The notes under the pieces were generated by a model that had not been told where the DNA came from, searched no databases, and saw only the letters and a list, made by a program, of their open reading frames with translations. The translations under genes and the position numbers were made by a program. From Pleurotus ostreatus/Saccharomyces cerevisiae fusant (lineage: Eukaryota > Opisthokonta), in NCBI GenBank assembly GCA_024196135.1, contig JAMQCK010000201.1:1-39568 (forward strand): a stretch of 39,568 nucleotides of DNA, in the 5' to 3' direction. Within the stretch, counting starts at the first letter, position 1. Every line of letters starts with the position of its first letter. Below are positions 1 through 9,802 of this stretch, piece after piece.

Positions 1-446
1 CTAGGGACTGCGCACCCAGGTGCTTCAAAGCATTAAGAACAGCCTTGGCATCCTTCTCGACTTCGCCGAATTCGACCAACCATTTGATCAAGTTGAGCGT
101 ATTCATGACAAGTCTGGGACGCCATCAGCAAGAGTCAACAGAAATGGACTATAGGGCAACATACACATTGGCCCGATCCGGCTTGTACCCGCTCACGTTT
201 GGGAGGAAGGTGTTGATGTTTTCCACGAGAGTGCGACTGATGTTGTAGTTCTTGCCTAGGATCTGCTGGGCAAGACCGTAGAGAACCTGGCGTACGATGT
301 CCGCGGCCTCCCTCGGCACCGGTCGAGAGTCTGAGTTGTCGAACCACTCAGACGGCAGGGTGGTGTGGAGACCTGGACCTCCGGGGTCAGGGCTACTCTC
401 GAGTCACCTCGCTCGGGGACTTGTCTTTGTACTTTACCTCACGCAT
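1..446 (-). CDS. unrecognised protein, 5' part; gene continues past left edge
   Basis: Partial gene read on the minus strand. The best model has three exons: 446-438 (ATG CGT GAG), 397-165 and 113-1, the last running out of the window. The intron at 164-114 is well supported: donor GTATGT, a CTGAT branch-like site, acceptor CCCAG, and phase 2 joining cleanly. The first intron (437-398, 40 nt) is less certain; it is the only acceptor that puts the start ATG in frame with the body. Readable residues include HTTLPSEWFDNSDSR, then an amphipathic stretch (ADIVRQVLYGLAQQILGKNY), and NTLNLIKWLVEFGEVEKDAK after the second intron. The pattern is helical and charged, without a transmembrane segment. 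I do not recognise the family and assign no function. Confidence 0.5.
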
Positions 447-706
447 GGCAGATAAGATTAGATACGATTGGGGTCTAAAAGGCCTATTACATACAAAAAA
501 TATCATCTTTCCTACTTTCATCTTCTTTTTGCCAGCCTACGGCTCGGTCTCAAGTCCCTTGTAGGCTCTCAAGCCTCGGGCCGCGGAGTCTTCCCGCGTC
601 GCGCGCTACGCGCGCTCCCGCTCGTCCTAGAGCGACCGGACTCGCCGTCGCCTACGGAACGTGCCGCAAGCACGTGTTCAACGCGTGTTTCGAGCCTCCG
701 GCGCCT

Positions 707-1369
707 CTACGAGGCCGCTACGTCGCCAACGGGCGACCACTCAGTGTCGGCCCCCGCTCGACTGGTGAGCGACCCCCGTGGAGCTAACGAGCCTCCACAG
801 GTGGGCACGCCAGCAGCGGTAAGTCGGTCTATGTCAGGCTGCGGACGACCCTCACGTCGGTTACGCGCTTCAGAGGCATGCTGCGGCTGCCGAACCCCTG
901 TAGAGTGAGACGACGGGATGGTCATCGTGCTGGAGGTGGGGTTTCCAGCCATACGAGGCTGCTGGTGCGCAAACTGAGGATGCCCGTGAGGATGTTGTGC
1001 CGTAGACGATGTCTGTACGCTAGTCCTCGAGTGAGAAGCGCTGGCCTGAGAGTTGGCCCAAGCCTGCGGGTAGGAGGCGCTGGCCTGCTGGTATGGCGCA
1101 CCGGCATGCGGATATTGGGCACCAGCCTGCATATATGGCGCGGCGGCATACGGGTACGTGCCGGCGTGCTGGTAAGGGGCGTTGGCGTGCGGCTGGGGCA
1201 CGCCATGATGCAGGTTCGGCGCAGATTGAGACGACGTGGGGACAGACGAGGGCATCGTACCGCTCGGAAGCGGGTGCAGCGGGTGCGACTCGGGGTGCTG
1301 ATGTCCCGAGCCACGGTGATGGTGATGAGCGCGAGAGGAGCGATGAGAATGCGAGCTGTGGTGGGACAT
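707..1369 (-). CDS. His/Pro/Tyr/Ala-rich low-complexity repeat protein (hypothetical)
   Basis: Single ORF of 220 codons. The N-terminus is rich in Ser and His (SHHSSHSHRSS, then HHHH). The middle is a degenerate 7-8-residue repeat of the type Y-x-x-A-G-A-P-Y, readable as APYQHAG, APYMQAG, YPHAGAPYQQ and SASYPQA. The C-terminal third is polar and includes an Arg/Glu-rich piece (SEARNRREGRPQPD). No signal peptide or membrane segment is visible. The tandem protein repeat with drift between units favours a translated gene over a chance ORF, and an AT-rich ATAAAA (complement of 1408-1413) lies about 40 bp before the ATG as a possible TATA box. Overlapping ORFs on both strands (468-908 and 878-1591 plus, 922-1611 minus) lack repeat structure and look like shadows. 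An intron near the 3' end is possible, so the last 30 residues are uncertain. Function unknown. Confidence 0.4.
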   Translation of the reverse strand: MSHHSSHSHRSSRAHHHHRGSGHQHPESHPLHPLPSGTMPSSVPTSSQSAPNLHHGVPQPHANAPYQHAGTYPYAAAPYMQAGAQYPHAGAPYQQASASYPQAWANSQASASHSRTSVQTSSTAQHPHGHPQFAHQQPRMAGNPTSSTMTIPSSHSTGVRQPQHASEARNRREGRPQPDIDRLTAAGVPTCGGSLAPRGSLTSRAGADTEWSPVGDVAAS

Positions 1370-1855
1370 GTCGGTAGACTGTTGGTCTGTACCGTCGACC
1401 GCCCCGCTTTTATGTCGAGCAGAAGGCGCGCGCCTAAAGCCTCGACGGAGTCAGTATGCCTCGGAGCCGCTTCGTGCTCACCACGTTGTGGGGTACAGTC
1501 CATGTCGACAGCCGCCAACAAGCGCTGGGAAACGAAGTGTGGCGCGTATGCGCAAGGCGCGCCCAGACCTGGAAGCCGTTGCGCGATGTGATGCGTCAAA
1601 TCATCCTGCAATTAGCGCGCGTCAGTACCGATGATCTCTGCGCGTACGGGAGGACCTCTTACTAGATACGAGGCGGCAGCGATATCCGTGCACCAGACAC
1701 TACGAGCGTGTACGTTCTGGGCATCGTTTGTCGAGGATTATGGCGCCGATAAATCCCGGAAATCGCTGCAGGCGTCGACGAAGAGAGGCGCCTATCAGCG
1801 TGGGAGAGACGCCCACAATTCGACGGAATTTCAAACAGGCGACAAGCCTGCTGCC
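1370..1855. other. gene-poor left flank of the transposon
   Basis: No convincing gene is visible. On the minus strand an open stretch runs from the transposon edge to a stop near 1663; it joins in frame with the other flank if the transposon is removed (see findings). The part next to 1369 probably holds the promoter of the repeat protein. Confidence 0.4.
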
Positions 1856-1862
1856 GGTGAAC
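1856..1862. repeat. target-site duplication, left copy (GGTGAAC)
   Basis: GGTGAAC lies directly outside the left inverted repeat and is repeated directly outside the right one at 8747-8753. A run of C/G at the boundary leaves a second reading: 5-bp GTGAA with termini one base longer (CCCC). Confidence 0.8.
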
Positions 1863-1884
1863 CCCAGTGAGAACGGGTTCTGAC
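1863..1884 (+). repeat. terminal inverted repeat, left
   Basis: 22 bp, perfect reverse complement of 8725-8746; begins CCCAGTGAGAACGGG and ends TTCTGAC. The core TTCTGAC recurs directly at 1967-1973 and 1987-1993, as subterminal transposase-binding repeats would. Confidence 0.9.
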
Positions 1885-2237
1885 CAGGTCGAGCTAGATG
1901 TGGAGAAATCTGGCGGTGCGATTCAGTCCTATCTGGTTCGCAAAAGAGTGCCCTCCCACGATAATTTTCTGACAACAGCGAACAGATTCTGACCACAACG
2001 TACCATCCCGCCTGCCCAATAAATTACACTTTCATTCGTTCTGTTTAGCTCGGGCTCGATTCACTCATATCCAGCTTGTTTCAGTTCAACGAACGTTATG
2101 ACATTATGTAGCTATATCTTGATACGACAAACTATGTAGAGAAGTCAATGTAGCCACTTCGAATCGATTCGAAACCGCTGCAAGAAATCCAGTTGAAGCA
2201 CGCGGATTGCCTCAACTGACACAGCAATGGCGATGCC

Positions 2238-4547
2238 TCACACAGACGAGCTTGCTTGAGCAGCCTACAATATAGAGTGAGATGTTTGCAAGGGCTGGCG
2301 AGAAGGTCACGTACCTGCGCCTGAGAACTGTTCGCCAGCCTCGCCTTCTCGTCCCACTCCTAACGTGAGGGCAGGTCAGCCGAAGTATAGAAGAGCACAA
2401 TATGACGCACCTTCTTCGCAGCCGCGCCCATCTGCTTCCAATGTGACTTGAATAATGCTGTCATGCTCTTCTTGTCCACTCCAGGGTGCGCGCGTTCGAA
2501 GTTTTGGCGGCAAAGAGAACTGCAGTCCCACGTGAGAGTCTGGACATTGTGAAGGAAGAGGATACATACTATGCCGTGGTTTTCTTGCCCTTCGACACGG
2601 CAGGGGCGGAGTCTGTGGCACGACTGGCTTCCGCCGCTTCCGCCAGAATCTTCGCTTCCGCCGGAATCTTCGCTGGCGTCGAGGTGCCACCTTGCAAGCA
2701 AGCGGCATGCTGGTCAGCAGCCAGATCATCGCCAGGGAAGGTAGAGTGAGGAGATCCTGTTGCGGGGATAGGGTCCGACTTGTCCTGCGAAGCCGGTGCC
2801 GTGATCGAGGGGTATACGAACGTGTCGGACTCGGACGAGTCAGCGGGGGCGGCGGAGATGGTCTTGTGCATGGGGGGCTCGGATGCGCTGGCGTGCTTGT
2901 CCACCAATGGCGACGTAACAGACTGATTGTTCACCGCTCCCGCGCGATCCTGGCCGCGGGTTTGCGCTACAACTTGAGGCGCATGTACAGTACCATCTTG
3001 TTCCTATGACAGTATGATCAGAGACTGTGTAACAAGCACGGGGTGTATCACGCACCGGAGTCGGAGAGTCCTTCTGTACAGCGCGCGGACGCGATTCCTC
3101 CGCATTGTTACTGGTGGTCTGTTGATCGGGGGCCTCTGCAAAAGCGCCGTCGCGGGCCGAAGCGACGTCCTGAAGACCTGGCGTGGCACCGCGATCGTCC
3201 GCGTCAGGGGATCCGGAAGACGAGGGGGCGCCGGATGGGTCGTCGGAGAGGATGGTGGAAGTCGACAGAGAGGAAGGCGCGGCTTCGATCACAGCGGGCG
3301 TCGATGTCACGCGGGTTGTCACGGTTGAGATGGGCGAAGGGACGGGCTTCTTAGTCGTACCGAAGATCGATGCAACCTGACCTATGCTGAGTACAATGAA
3401 AGAAGATTAATGCTGTCTACGCACCTTCGTCCTGAGCTTCTTGACCGGTGCCGCCAACACGGGGGTCGCATCCGCCACGCTAGCGGCGCGCTTACCCGCG
3501 ATCTTGCACCTCCGACCTCCTCCCTTCTTGCCATCGTCGCCGTCGTCGTCATCATCATCAGCGCCATTGCCACCTTCGAGGAGGCGCCGCACGTTCTTGG
3601 CGTACCACCACGGGTAGTTCAAGGTGCAGAGCTTCTGCACCTTCCAATGCCCATCACAAAAGCGTAACTCAACGAAGGCCTCTTCCATCGTTGCCCATAC
3701 ATACATCCTCACCTCGAAACTCGCCCGTCCCCATGTCTCCGGGAGCAAGCCGGGTGCATGCAGCAGGCTACGCCACGTCGAGTACAACACCTCGAGCATG
3801 ACCCGCTTCTTGTCTTCAATGCACTGACCATCTGCGTTCTCCAGGAACTTGTAGTGGAGTCGGACCTGCGCTGTCGACCCCAGAGGCGACACGTCGAGCT
3901 TCATGTGAACCCATTGCAGAAAGTCGGCCGGGAACCAGAACTGAACATGTGGGTAGTCATTGCGGTTCAGGGTGACGAATCGGGGAGGGTTGCGGATGGC
4001 CAGAAGCGCGGCTTCGGCAGGAGTCGATGCCAGCGCCGTGCGAGGGGAGGACTCGAAGTTGGAGCCGTGAGAGTACCCTTCTAGACGCTCGAGCAACGCG
4101 TTGTATGCGGCCCTGTTTGTGTGAACCGGTAAGTTGCTTCCGCGCACTCATTCGACGAAAAGCTGCTCACCTAGCCCCCCGAAGCTCTCCCTGAAGCTCG
4201 TATACAGTTTGAGAAAGCATCGCGTTCGCCGACTCTGCCTCTCTAATGCGCTGCAACAGCATCCCGATGTTGTACCCAGTGGAGGAGCTGCCCGAGTGGA
4301 GACCCTGAGACGAAGCCGGGATTGTCACCAAATCCGGTTGCATGCTTCCCATGCGCGACGGGTTGGGTAGCTGGAAGGCGGGTGTCTGATCCCACTGGTC
4401 GGCGCTGTGCGAGTCTGTATCATAGTAAGCCACCAATTCCAGGCTTTCAGTACGCTGCAACGTACTGGCAGGCATAAGCAGATCATCGAGATCCGATGAG
4501 GTGCTGGACATTGGCGTGTCGGAGCGCAAGACACGATTTCTAAACAT
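2238..4547 (-). CDS. transposon accessory protein, 666 aa, seven exons
   Basis: Second gene of the transposon. Exons on the minus strand: 4547-4171, 4112-3425, 3376-3056, 3003-2570, 2519-2411, 2359-2315 and 2264-2238. All six introns are 48-58 nt with GT..AG ends, every phase joins, and the total (2,001 nt) is divisible by three. A putative 5'-UTR intron acceptor (CGCAG) sits directly before the ATG. Residues 90-125 look like a short coiled coil (IGMLLQRIREAESANAMLSQ). Residues 126-335 form a globular domain with conserved-looking aromatic motifs (DYPHVQFWFPADF, WGRASFEVRMYVW, LRFCDGHWKVQKLCTLNYPW). I have an impression of similar proteins in other mushroom genomes, but cannot verify it. The rest is a disordered Ser/Pro/Ala-rich region, a basic patch (KKLRTK) and a C-terminal motif (FERAHPGVDKKSMTALFKSH). 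It may be a DNA-binding partner of the transposase, like TNPA of En/Spm; that role is inferred from position only. Confidence 0.75.
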
Positions 4548-4976
4548 TCTGCGCACACATGTAAGCTGGCTGGCGAGCTCGCAGCGAGAAATGGACCTTA
4601 CAAGAACGAAGTATAGGGGGTAAGTGGTGTATTACTTCGAAGAAGGTCGGCATATGCTTTGGCGATGCGAAGGGAGACTTACCTAGGTTGTGCTATGGTC
4701 TTGGAGTAGTGTAGAGGGACGGAAAGAAAAGGAAAGTCAACGAATTTTTCCGACCATCGGCAGGCGCTGGCGCATCACGTGCTCGTGGCGCCATCCACGT
4801 GACTAAAGTTGAACTTCCGGGACAACGCTGGGGTTTTTTGCTTGGGATGTCTGCTGCCTCGATAGTGGCACGAACATACTCAGATGTACTTCAAATCTCG
4901 ATTCCAATTGTGAAGGAGGGCTTCTATACTGAAGGAACTAAAATGTGATAAGAAAACATGATTTCGGCTCTTCATA
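4548..4976. promoter_or_regulatory. spacer between the two transposon genes
   Basis: About 430 bp between the transposase stop (4977) and the accessory start. It should hold the transposase 3' end and the accessory promoter. A probable 5'-UTR intron, with donor GTAAGG on the minus strand near 4602 and acceptor CGCAG ending at 4549, lies here. No ORF of interest is visible. Confidence 0.45.
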
Positions 4977-7900
4977 CTACTCCTCGTCATCAGAGTCGTG
5001 CGACTCATTGTATGTATATCCAATCTTCTCCAAGATACCAAGTCCGGGGCGCTCGACTGCATAGTATCGCTCTTTAGCTGAAGAATCATGAAAGAAAAGG
5101 GGATATCGCTGATCTGGAGCAATCAACACGACAGAGAGTATACTCCGAGCATCGATGGCTATGACATCTGTATCCCTGTGGTGCTGCATGGTAATGTATG
5201 TCTTGGACGAAAGCCGGTATATCCCCGGATGAGGAAGTCCATACAATGAGCAGACAGCCACGCCACGCAGCTCACCATGTACAGGGATAAGGGCATAAAA
5301 GTGAACCTCAGCGAAGCGCTGGCCTGAGCCCGTGCTGAACTGTTCATGTTACACTTAGCGATAGGAAGAGTCGCTTGAGAAAATGAACACACCTTGATAT
5401 TACGCGACATACGAATATTCTCGAGATCCATTGAGTCTTCTTGCCAGCGACACCGAGCTGTCTGCCCGTTCGGAAGTCGGAGCCGCGCCCAACGATGTAC
5501 TTTCAAGGCTTCGACGTCGACGCTTGTATCATCGCCTTGTGCGCTGAGGAAGCGCTGCAGCGCACGAGCTTCCGCAGGGGCAACCTTTCTCGCGAGCTTG
5601 TCTCGCCGCGGAAGTAGGGCGAATCGACCTCCGTGCAGTACATGCGCTCGACGAGGGAATTTTGGTTCCGGGGGGTCGATATCAGGTAAAAGGGCCTTGA
5701 GAGCATTGACTTGGCATCGACGGATCGCGCGCTCGGACAGGTTCGCGTACGGATTCGAATGCTGCTTGATCTCCTCGCCAAGATTCCCAATGGTACGTTC
5801 CATGGTAAACTGGGAGTAAATCATGCTCGGACCCAAGCGTTCTGTCTCGCGAGGCATATGCGAAGGTGCATGGACGCTCGCCCGAACGAAATGCAGGCGG
5901 TCAGCACGACGCTGAACATACAGCTTTTCGAACTCGTCAGACTGCTCGCACATGAGCTCGTCCGACTCGCGCAGCAGATCCACCGCAATCTCCCCCTCGA
6001 TCTGCACGCGAGTGGCACGGATCAGCTTGCAGACTTGGACATAGTATTCCTCCGGTAGGTCACCGAAGAGCAAGCAGGGACAGTGGCCATAGAAATACAT
6101 GAGAAACTCCCAGGACTTGTAGCCGCTGGTGAGCTTCTCTGCGATGTTGCGTGCGGGGCGGTCGAAGGATCCCGGAGTAAACGGGATAGCGTCCTCTACC
6201 AGTTTCCCGTGGGCCTTCCAGCGTGCTGCAGACTGGAATATAGCAAAAGGCCAGGCTGCCTTGCTGTCGGTACGTGTATCGCACTCGATTGTTGCGCGCC
6301 ATAGCGAGATGTACAAGTCTGGAATGTTGAGGGTGGCGAGATGCATCGCATCACCGCCGAACATCGCTGGGACGCCTAGATTGTGCGCGGGAGGCAGACC
6401 GCTGAAGATCGAAGGCTTCACAATCCCTGTCTCCAAGCGATTCTTCTCGTAGCGCGTCATATTTGGCGAGTTTACGACGCTTTCGAGGTTCTTGAGATAG
6501 CGCATGGTGGCGCCTTCTGTCGTATGCTCGTTTAGAAGCTCTCGGATATCAACATCCGGGTGTTCGCAGCCGGAGACGTGGTAGTTATGCGGGCGGAGAC
6601 GCGCAGGATAGTAATGAGGGCCACCGGTTTTGTGCCGCCCGACGATGGGGCAGTAGAAGCGACAGTGGATGCGTCCATGGTGCCCAACAAAGCCATTCAG
6701 GTAGGCCATGGCAGGCCCATCTGCAGTTGCCAAGTACAGGAATGGGTGGTCGCGAGAGACGCGCCCGGTCGCTGCATCCCAGACAGCGAGACCCTCCTTC
6801 TGGATCGCCGCGAGATGGTGGAGCCCAGTGAAGAGGAAGCTGTCCGCATTCCGTATCTTGTTTGGACCCGGGATGGTGCCGCCAATGCAGACGAATCGCT
6901 TCTTGTATCGCACATCGACGTCGAGGTTCATAAGCAGCCAGATGTATATCCAACAATCTGACGCCTTGTTGCGGTAGAGCATAGCGCCATCCATTGACAG
7001 GACAACAACGCTATCGTCGGGCGTAATCCGACCGTCCTGAACCGCCGCGAGGTATTCTGCACCGTCGATATAGTCGCGGAAGGGGGAGACCTTGACGCCG
7101 TCGTTCGCGCTCAGCTCGTCGAGGACGGCGGCCGTACAGCGCTCGCGATACTGCAACAGCTTCGACGTCTCCTCACCCCGACGCTGCGCCTGGATTTGAG
7201 GGCCGAGCAGTATGGTCGTGAACTGCTTGCGAGGGCGCTTCTTGCGCGATCTCTTGCCGCTCGACGTTGTGGGCTCATAGCGCGACTGTCCACAATACGG
7301 GCAATGGTCGAGATCACGGTAAGGTCCCGTATACCCGATGCACGAATTGTCGCACATGTCGCGCTTGACCTCCACAATGCCGCTTAGCTCGCGCACCAAC
7401 TTCTTCACCTGCGAAACCAGGTAAACGCCAGAAGAAGATGTGATACGACCCGTACTCACCTCGTGGAATGAAAGAACCTTGCTGTTGGGATGACGGCGGA
7501 GATAGGCCTTGCGCGCGTCATTGTATGCGTCCTCCGAGGCGTTGGTGAGCGCAAAGAAAAGGTCCAAGGAGTACGCGTGGTCGGGGTCTTCGATAGCTGG
7601 TGGATGAGTGGGTGGGTTGCGAAGCCGGTGAATAACATCATCGGGAAGGGGCTCGATGTCGCTCTCGAGCGACGCGTTCTGAAGCAGCTCGATGAAGTTC
7701 TGGGAGATCTTGAGGTCGTTGAGTACAGGGTTGAACCGAGGGGTAGAGGTCTCTGCATTGCGGAGCTCATCTGGAACGTCCGCGTCGCGCGAGTCCTCTC
7801 GCTCGAGGTCGGGCGGAGCATCGCCATTGACATCGAGGTCGCCGCTGTCCTCGATTTCGCGCTCATCTTCCTCAACTTCGCGCTCGTCGTCCCTGAGTTC

Positions 7901-8423
7901 GCACTCGTTGGCGAGCTCGTTCGTTCCCATCGAAGCGCTTGTCTGCAGCTGCAGGCTCTCCTCGGGGGTGCTGTGACGTTGCAGCTCCGTCCGAGCGCGA
8001 TCCTCGAGCTCATCCGTGTGAGAGTCACCCTCGAGATTGCTGCCTTCAAGCTGCATGGATATCAAAATAAGTAAATGACGTTAGCTATACATATCTAGAG
8101 CTTACCTGTTCGTTGCCATGCTCAAGAGGGAGGGGAGAACTTTCGCTCTGGCGTGATTTACTGGCCTGAATGTCCCTTGCACTCCGCACGCGCTTGTTCT
8201 GACTTTCTGGCGCGTATTCGGCCTGTCGCTTCCGGCCTGGGTTGACAGAGGAGATTTGAAGAAGTTGCTCATTATACGAGCTCGTCGAAGCGAGAAGGAG
8301 GCGGGCTTCGTGCTCCCGCTCTTGTCTTTGGTGTCGGTTGACCACCCTCCGTGTGAGTAAGCGGCCAGCACCATTGGGGCCGCCGCATTTACGAGAACAG
8401 TGGCAGAGTACTTTTTCTGACAT
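4977..8423 (-). CDS. Tnp2-like transposase, 1,095 aa, four exons
   Basis: Exons on the minus strand: 8423-8106, 8050-7460, 7408-5393 and 5339-4977 (3,288 nt). Introns are 51-55 nt with GT..AG ends; the one at 7459-7409 is 51 nt and in frame, so unspliced translation would not reveal it. The chosen start, MSEKVLCHC, begins a zinc-binding-like module with Cys7, Cys9, Cys13 and His31, which I associate with fungal Tnp2 proteins. An acidic linker follows, then a Cys4 knuckle (about C322, C326, C339, C342, in DMCDNSC..DHCPYCGQSRY). The DDE-type catalytic domain starts at SMDGAML (about D443) and continues to ATADGPAMAYLNG (about D533), with the C-x-F-Y-C-P motif after it. The third acidic residue probably lies in the following AEKLTSGYKSWEFLMYFYG region. 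The C-terminus ends in the acidic DSDDEE. It should cut at the 22-bp termini of its own element. No stop or frameshift is visible. Confidence 0.9.
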
Positions 8424-8724
8424 TGATTGTAGTGTTCGAGTTGGCAGGCGAGACGAGAGGCTTGTCGCGGAGCGTCGTCGCCGGACCCGCACTTGTTCGG
8501 GGAAAAGCCCGAAGTTACTTGGCCGGGCCAGCCTGCGAGTCTCGGACACGTGAGAATATTCAGGAAAGCAAGATCGTATTCGCGGCTCTAACAACGAAGT
8601 GGGACGGTCGAAAGGCAGTGCATGCTGCTCAAGTTCGAGGTGGTAAGAAGTAAGTGCTACGCTGATCAGATTCGGTCATAACGCTGTTACATTTGTCACA
8701 TTCAGCCGTATCTGGCTTGACTGC
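8424..8724. promoter_or_regulatory. transposase promoter and right subterminal region
   Basis: About 300 bp between the transposase ATG and the right inverted repeat. By position it must hold the promoter. I see no clear TATA box; TCAGATTC- and TCACATTC-like variants of the terminal motif occur around 8667-8705. Confidence 0.4.
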
Positions 8725-8746
8725 GTCAGAACCCGTTCTCACTGGG
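8725..8746 (-). repeat. terminal inverted repeat, right
   Basis: 22 bp, perfect inverted copy of 1863-1884. Confidence 0.9.
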
Positions 8747-8753
8747 GGTGAAC
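8747..8753. repeat. target-site duplication, right copy (GGTGAAC)
   Basis: Identical to 1856-1862, directly outside the right inverted repeat. Confidence 0.8.
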
Positions 8754-9802
8754 AGCTGCTGAGGCTTCCGGATATGTCAACCTGTCACCAAAGAGTGGCG
8801 CTTCGAATCTGAATGCGTTGTAAACTGAATGGAATGCGTGTATACTGCGCTCCTGCGCCCACAGACAGCACTTGGCGAGAGCCTTCCTCATGCGCCACAC
8901 AGAAGCCAACGGAACGAAGGCGTCAGCGCTCATAGGGCACTAGAAGCCTGCTCATACATGACTCCTACGCGTGCATAAGTCATGGGGATGGAATGCGAGA
9001 AGGATTTTCACCCGAACGCTCACCCCATTAAATACGACGCTCCCTGCTATTGTAAGTCGCTCGTAAGATACAGACGCAAGCCCAGATACCGGTAATATAT
9101 GGTATTATTCGGGCCTGTATGCCCGCATTCGAGGCGAGGAGACCCTCGACAGGAAGCGGGTTCATCTGAGAGGTCGTGACTTGTGAGCGACTTTGAGGCG
9201 TAGACGAACAGGGACGCTACCTTGAAGCGTCGCATTGCACGGCATCAATCAGGACAGGCCCCCGTGTGGGTGATCCGAGGTATACACTTGCGAGCACCAT
9301 GAACCTACCAAGAAACATACGAACATGCAGATTGTGGCCAATGTAGCTCGGCCGAGCTCGCGCGTCGCCTACATTCAGTGCGAGCCCAGAGTTGTATTCA
9401 ACGATGCATACTCTTTCGCATAGAAGGAGGAGGAAGAAGGTCTCAGTGAGGTTTAATTAGTCAAGTAAATAACTCGTAAGCGATTTCGATGATGGACGCA
9501 GGAAAGGAGAATAGCTGGCGTGACGGTAGCGTGACTCTTCTGCGTGCGAGGTTAGCCACGTGGAGATACGCCATTGACCTTACCTCCAGCCCTCATCTCC
9601 GTAGAGTCAACCACTATAGGCTACGTCAGCACGCTTTTTCGAAAGAAGCCCATCGGGCAGTGATAGAGATGGTAGCCCAAAATATCTCGACCTACATGTA
9701 GTGAAAATAACGTAGTCTGCAGTATACATAGTTGATTAATCGAGCTGGGAGTCGTAAGGTATGATCGAATGACAGTCAGTAGCGGGCGCGATGCCGCAAA
9801 AA
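8754..9802. other. intergenic, right of the transposon
   Basis: About 1 kb with only short ORFs and no recognisable domain or RNA gene. The first 180 bp carry the minus-strand open stretch that the transposon seems to interrupt (start at 8933). The part next to 9803 is AT-rich and probably the 3' end of the F-box gene. Confidence 0.4.

Larger units (their letters stand above)
1863..8746 (-). mobile_element. complete Tnp2-type (CACTA/EnSpm-like) DNA transposon, two genes
   Basis: The element is 6,884 bp, bounded by 22-bp perfect terminal inverted repeats (1863-1884 and 8725-8746) and flanked by identical 7-bp duplications. It carries two minus-strand genes in tandem: a Tnp2-like transposase (4977-8423) whose start lies about 300 bp inside the right end, and an accessory gene (2238-4547) whose stop lies about 350 bp inside the left end. 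Both have uninterrupted spliced reading frames, so the copy may be autonomous and fairly recent. Transposases of this type (Pfam Transposase_21/Tnp2) act as DDE/D nucleases in cut-and-paste transposition. The termini read CCCAGTGAG inward, with CACTGGG at the outer end of the right-hand top strand, rather than a canonical 5' CACTA. A 7-bp duplication is also longer than the 2-3 bp usual for plant CACTA elements, so this may be a fungal sublineage such as Plavaka. Confidence 0.9.

Noticed and set aside
468..1591. Plus-strand ORFs 468-908 and 878-1591 as genes
   Set aside because: They overlap the repeat-coding minus-strand ORF, are Arg-rich as expected for an antisense frame of GC-rich coding DNA, and show no repeat or domain structure.
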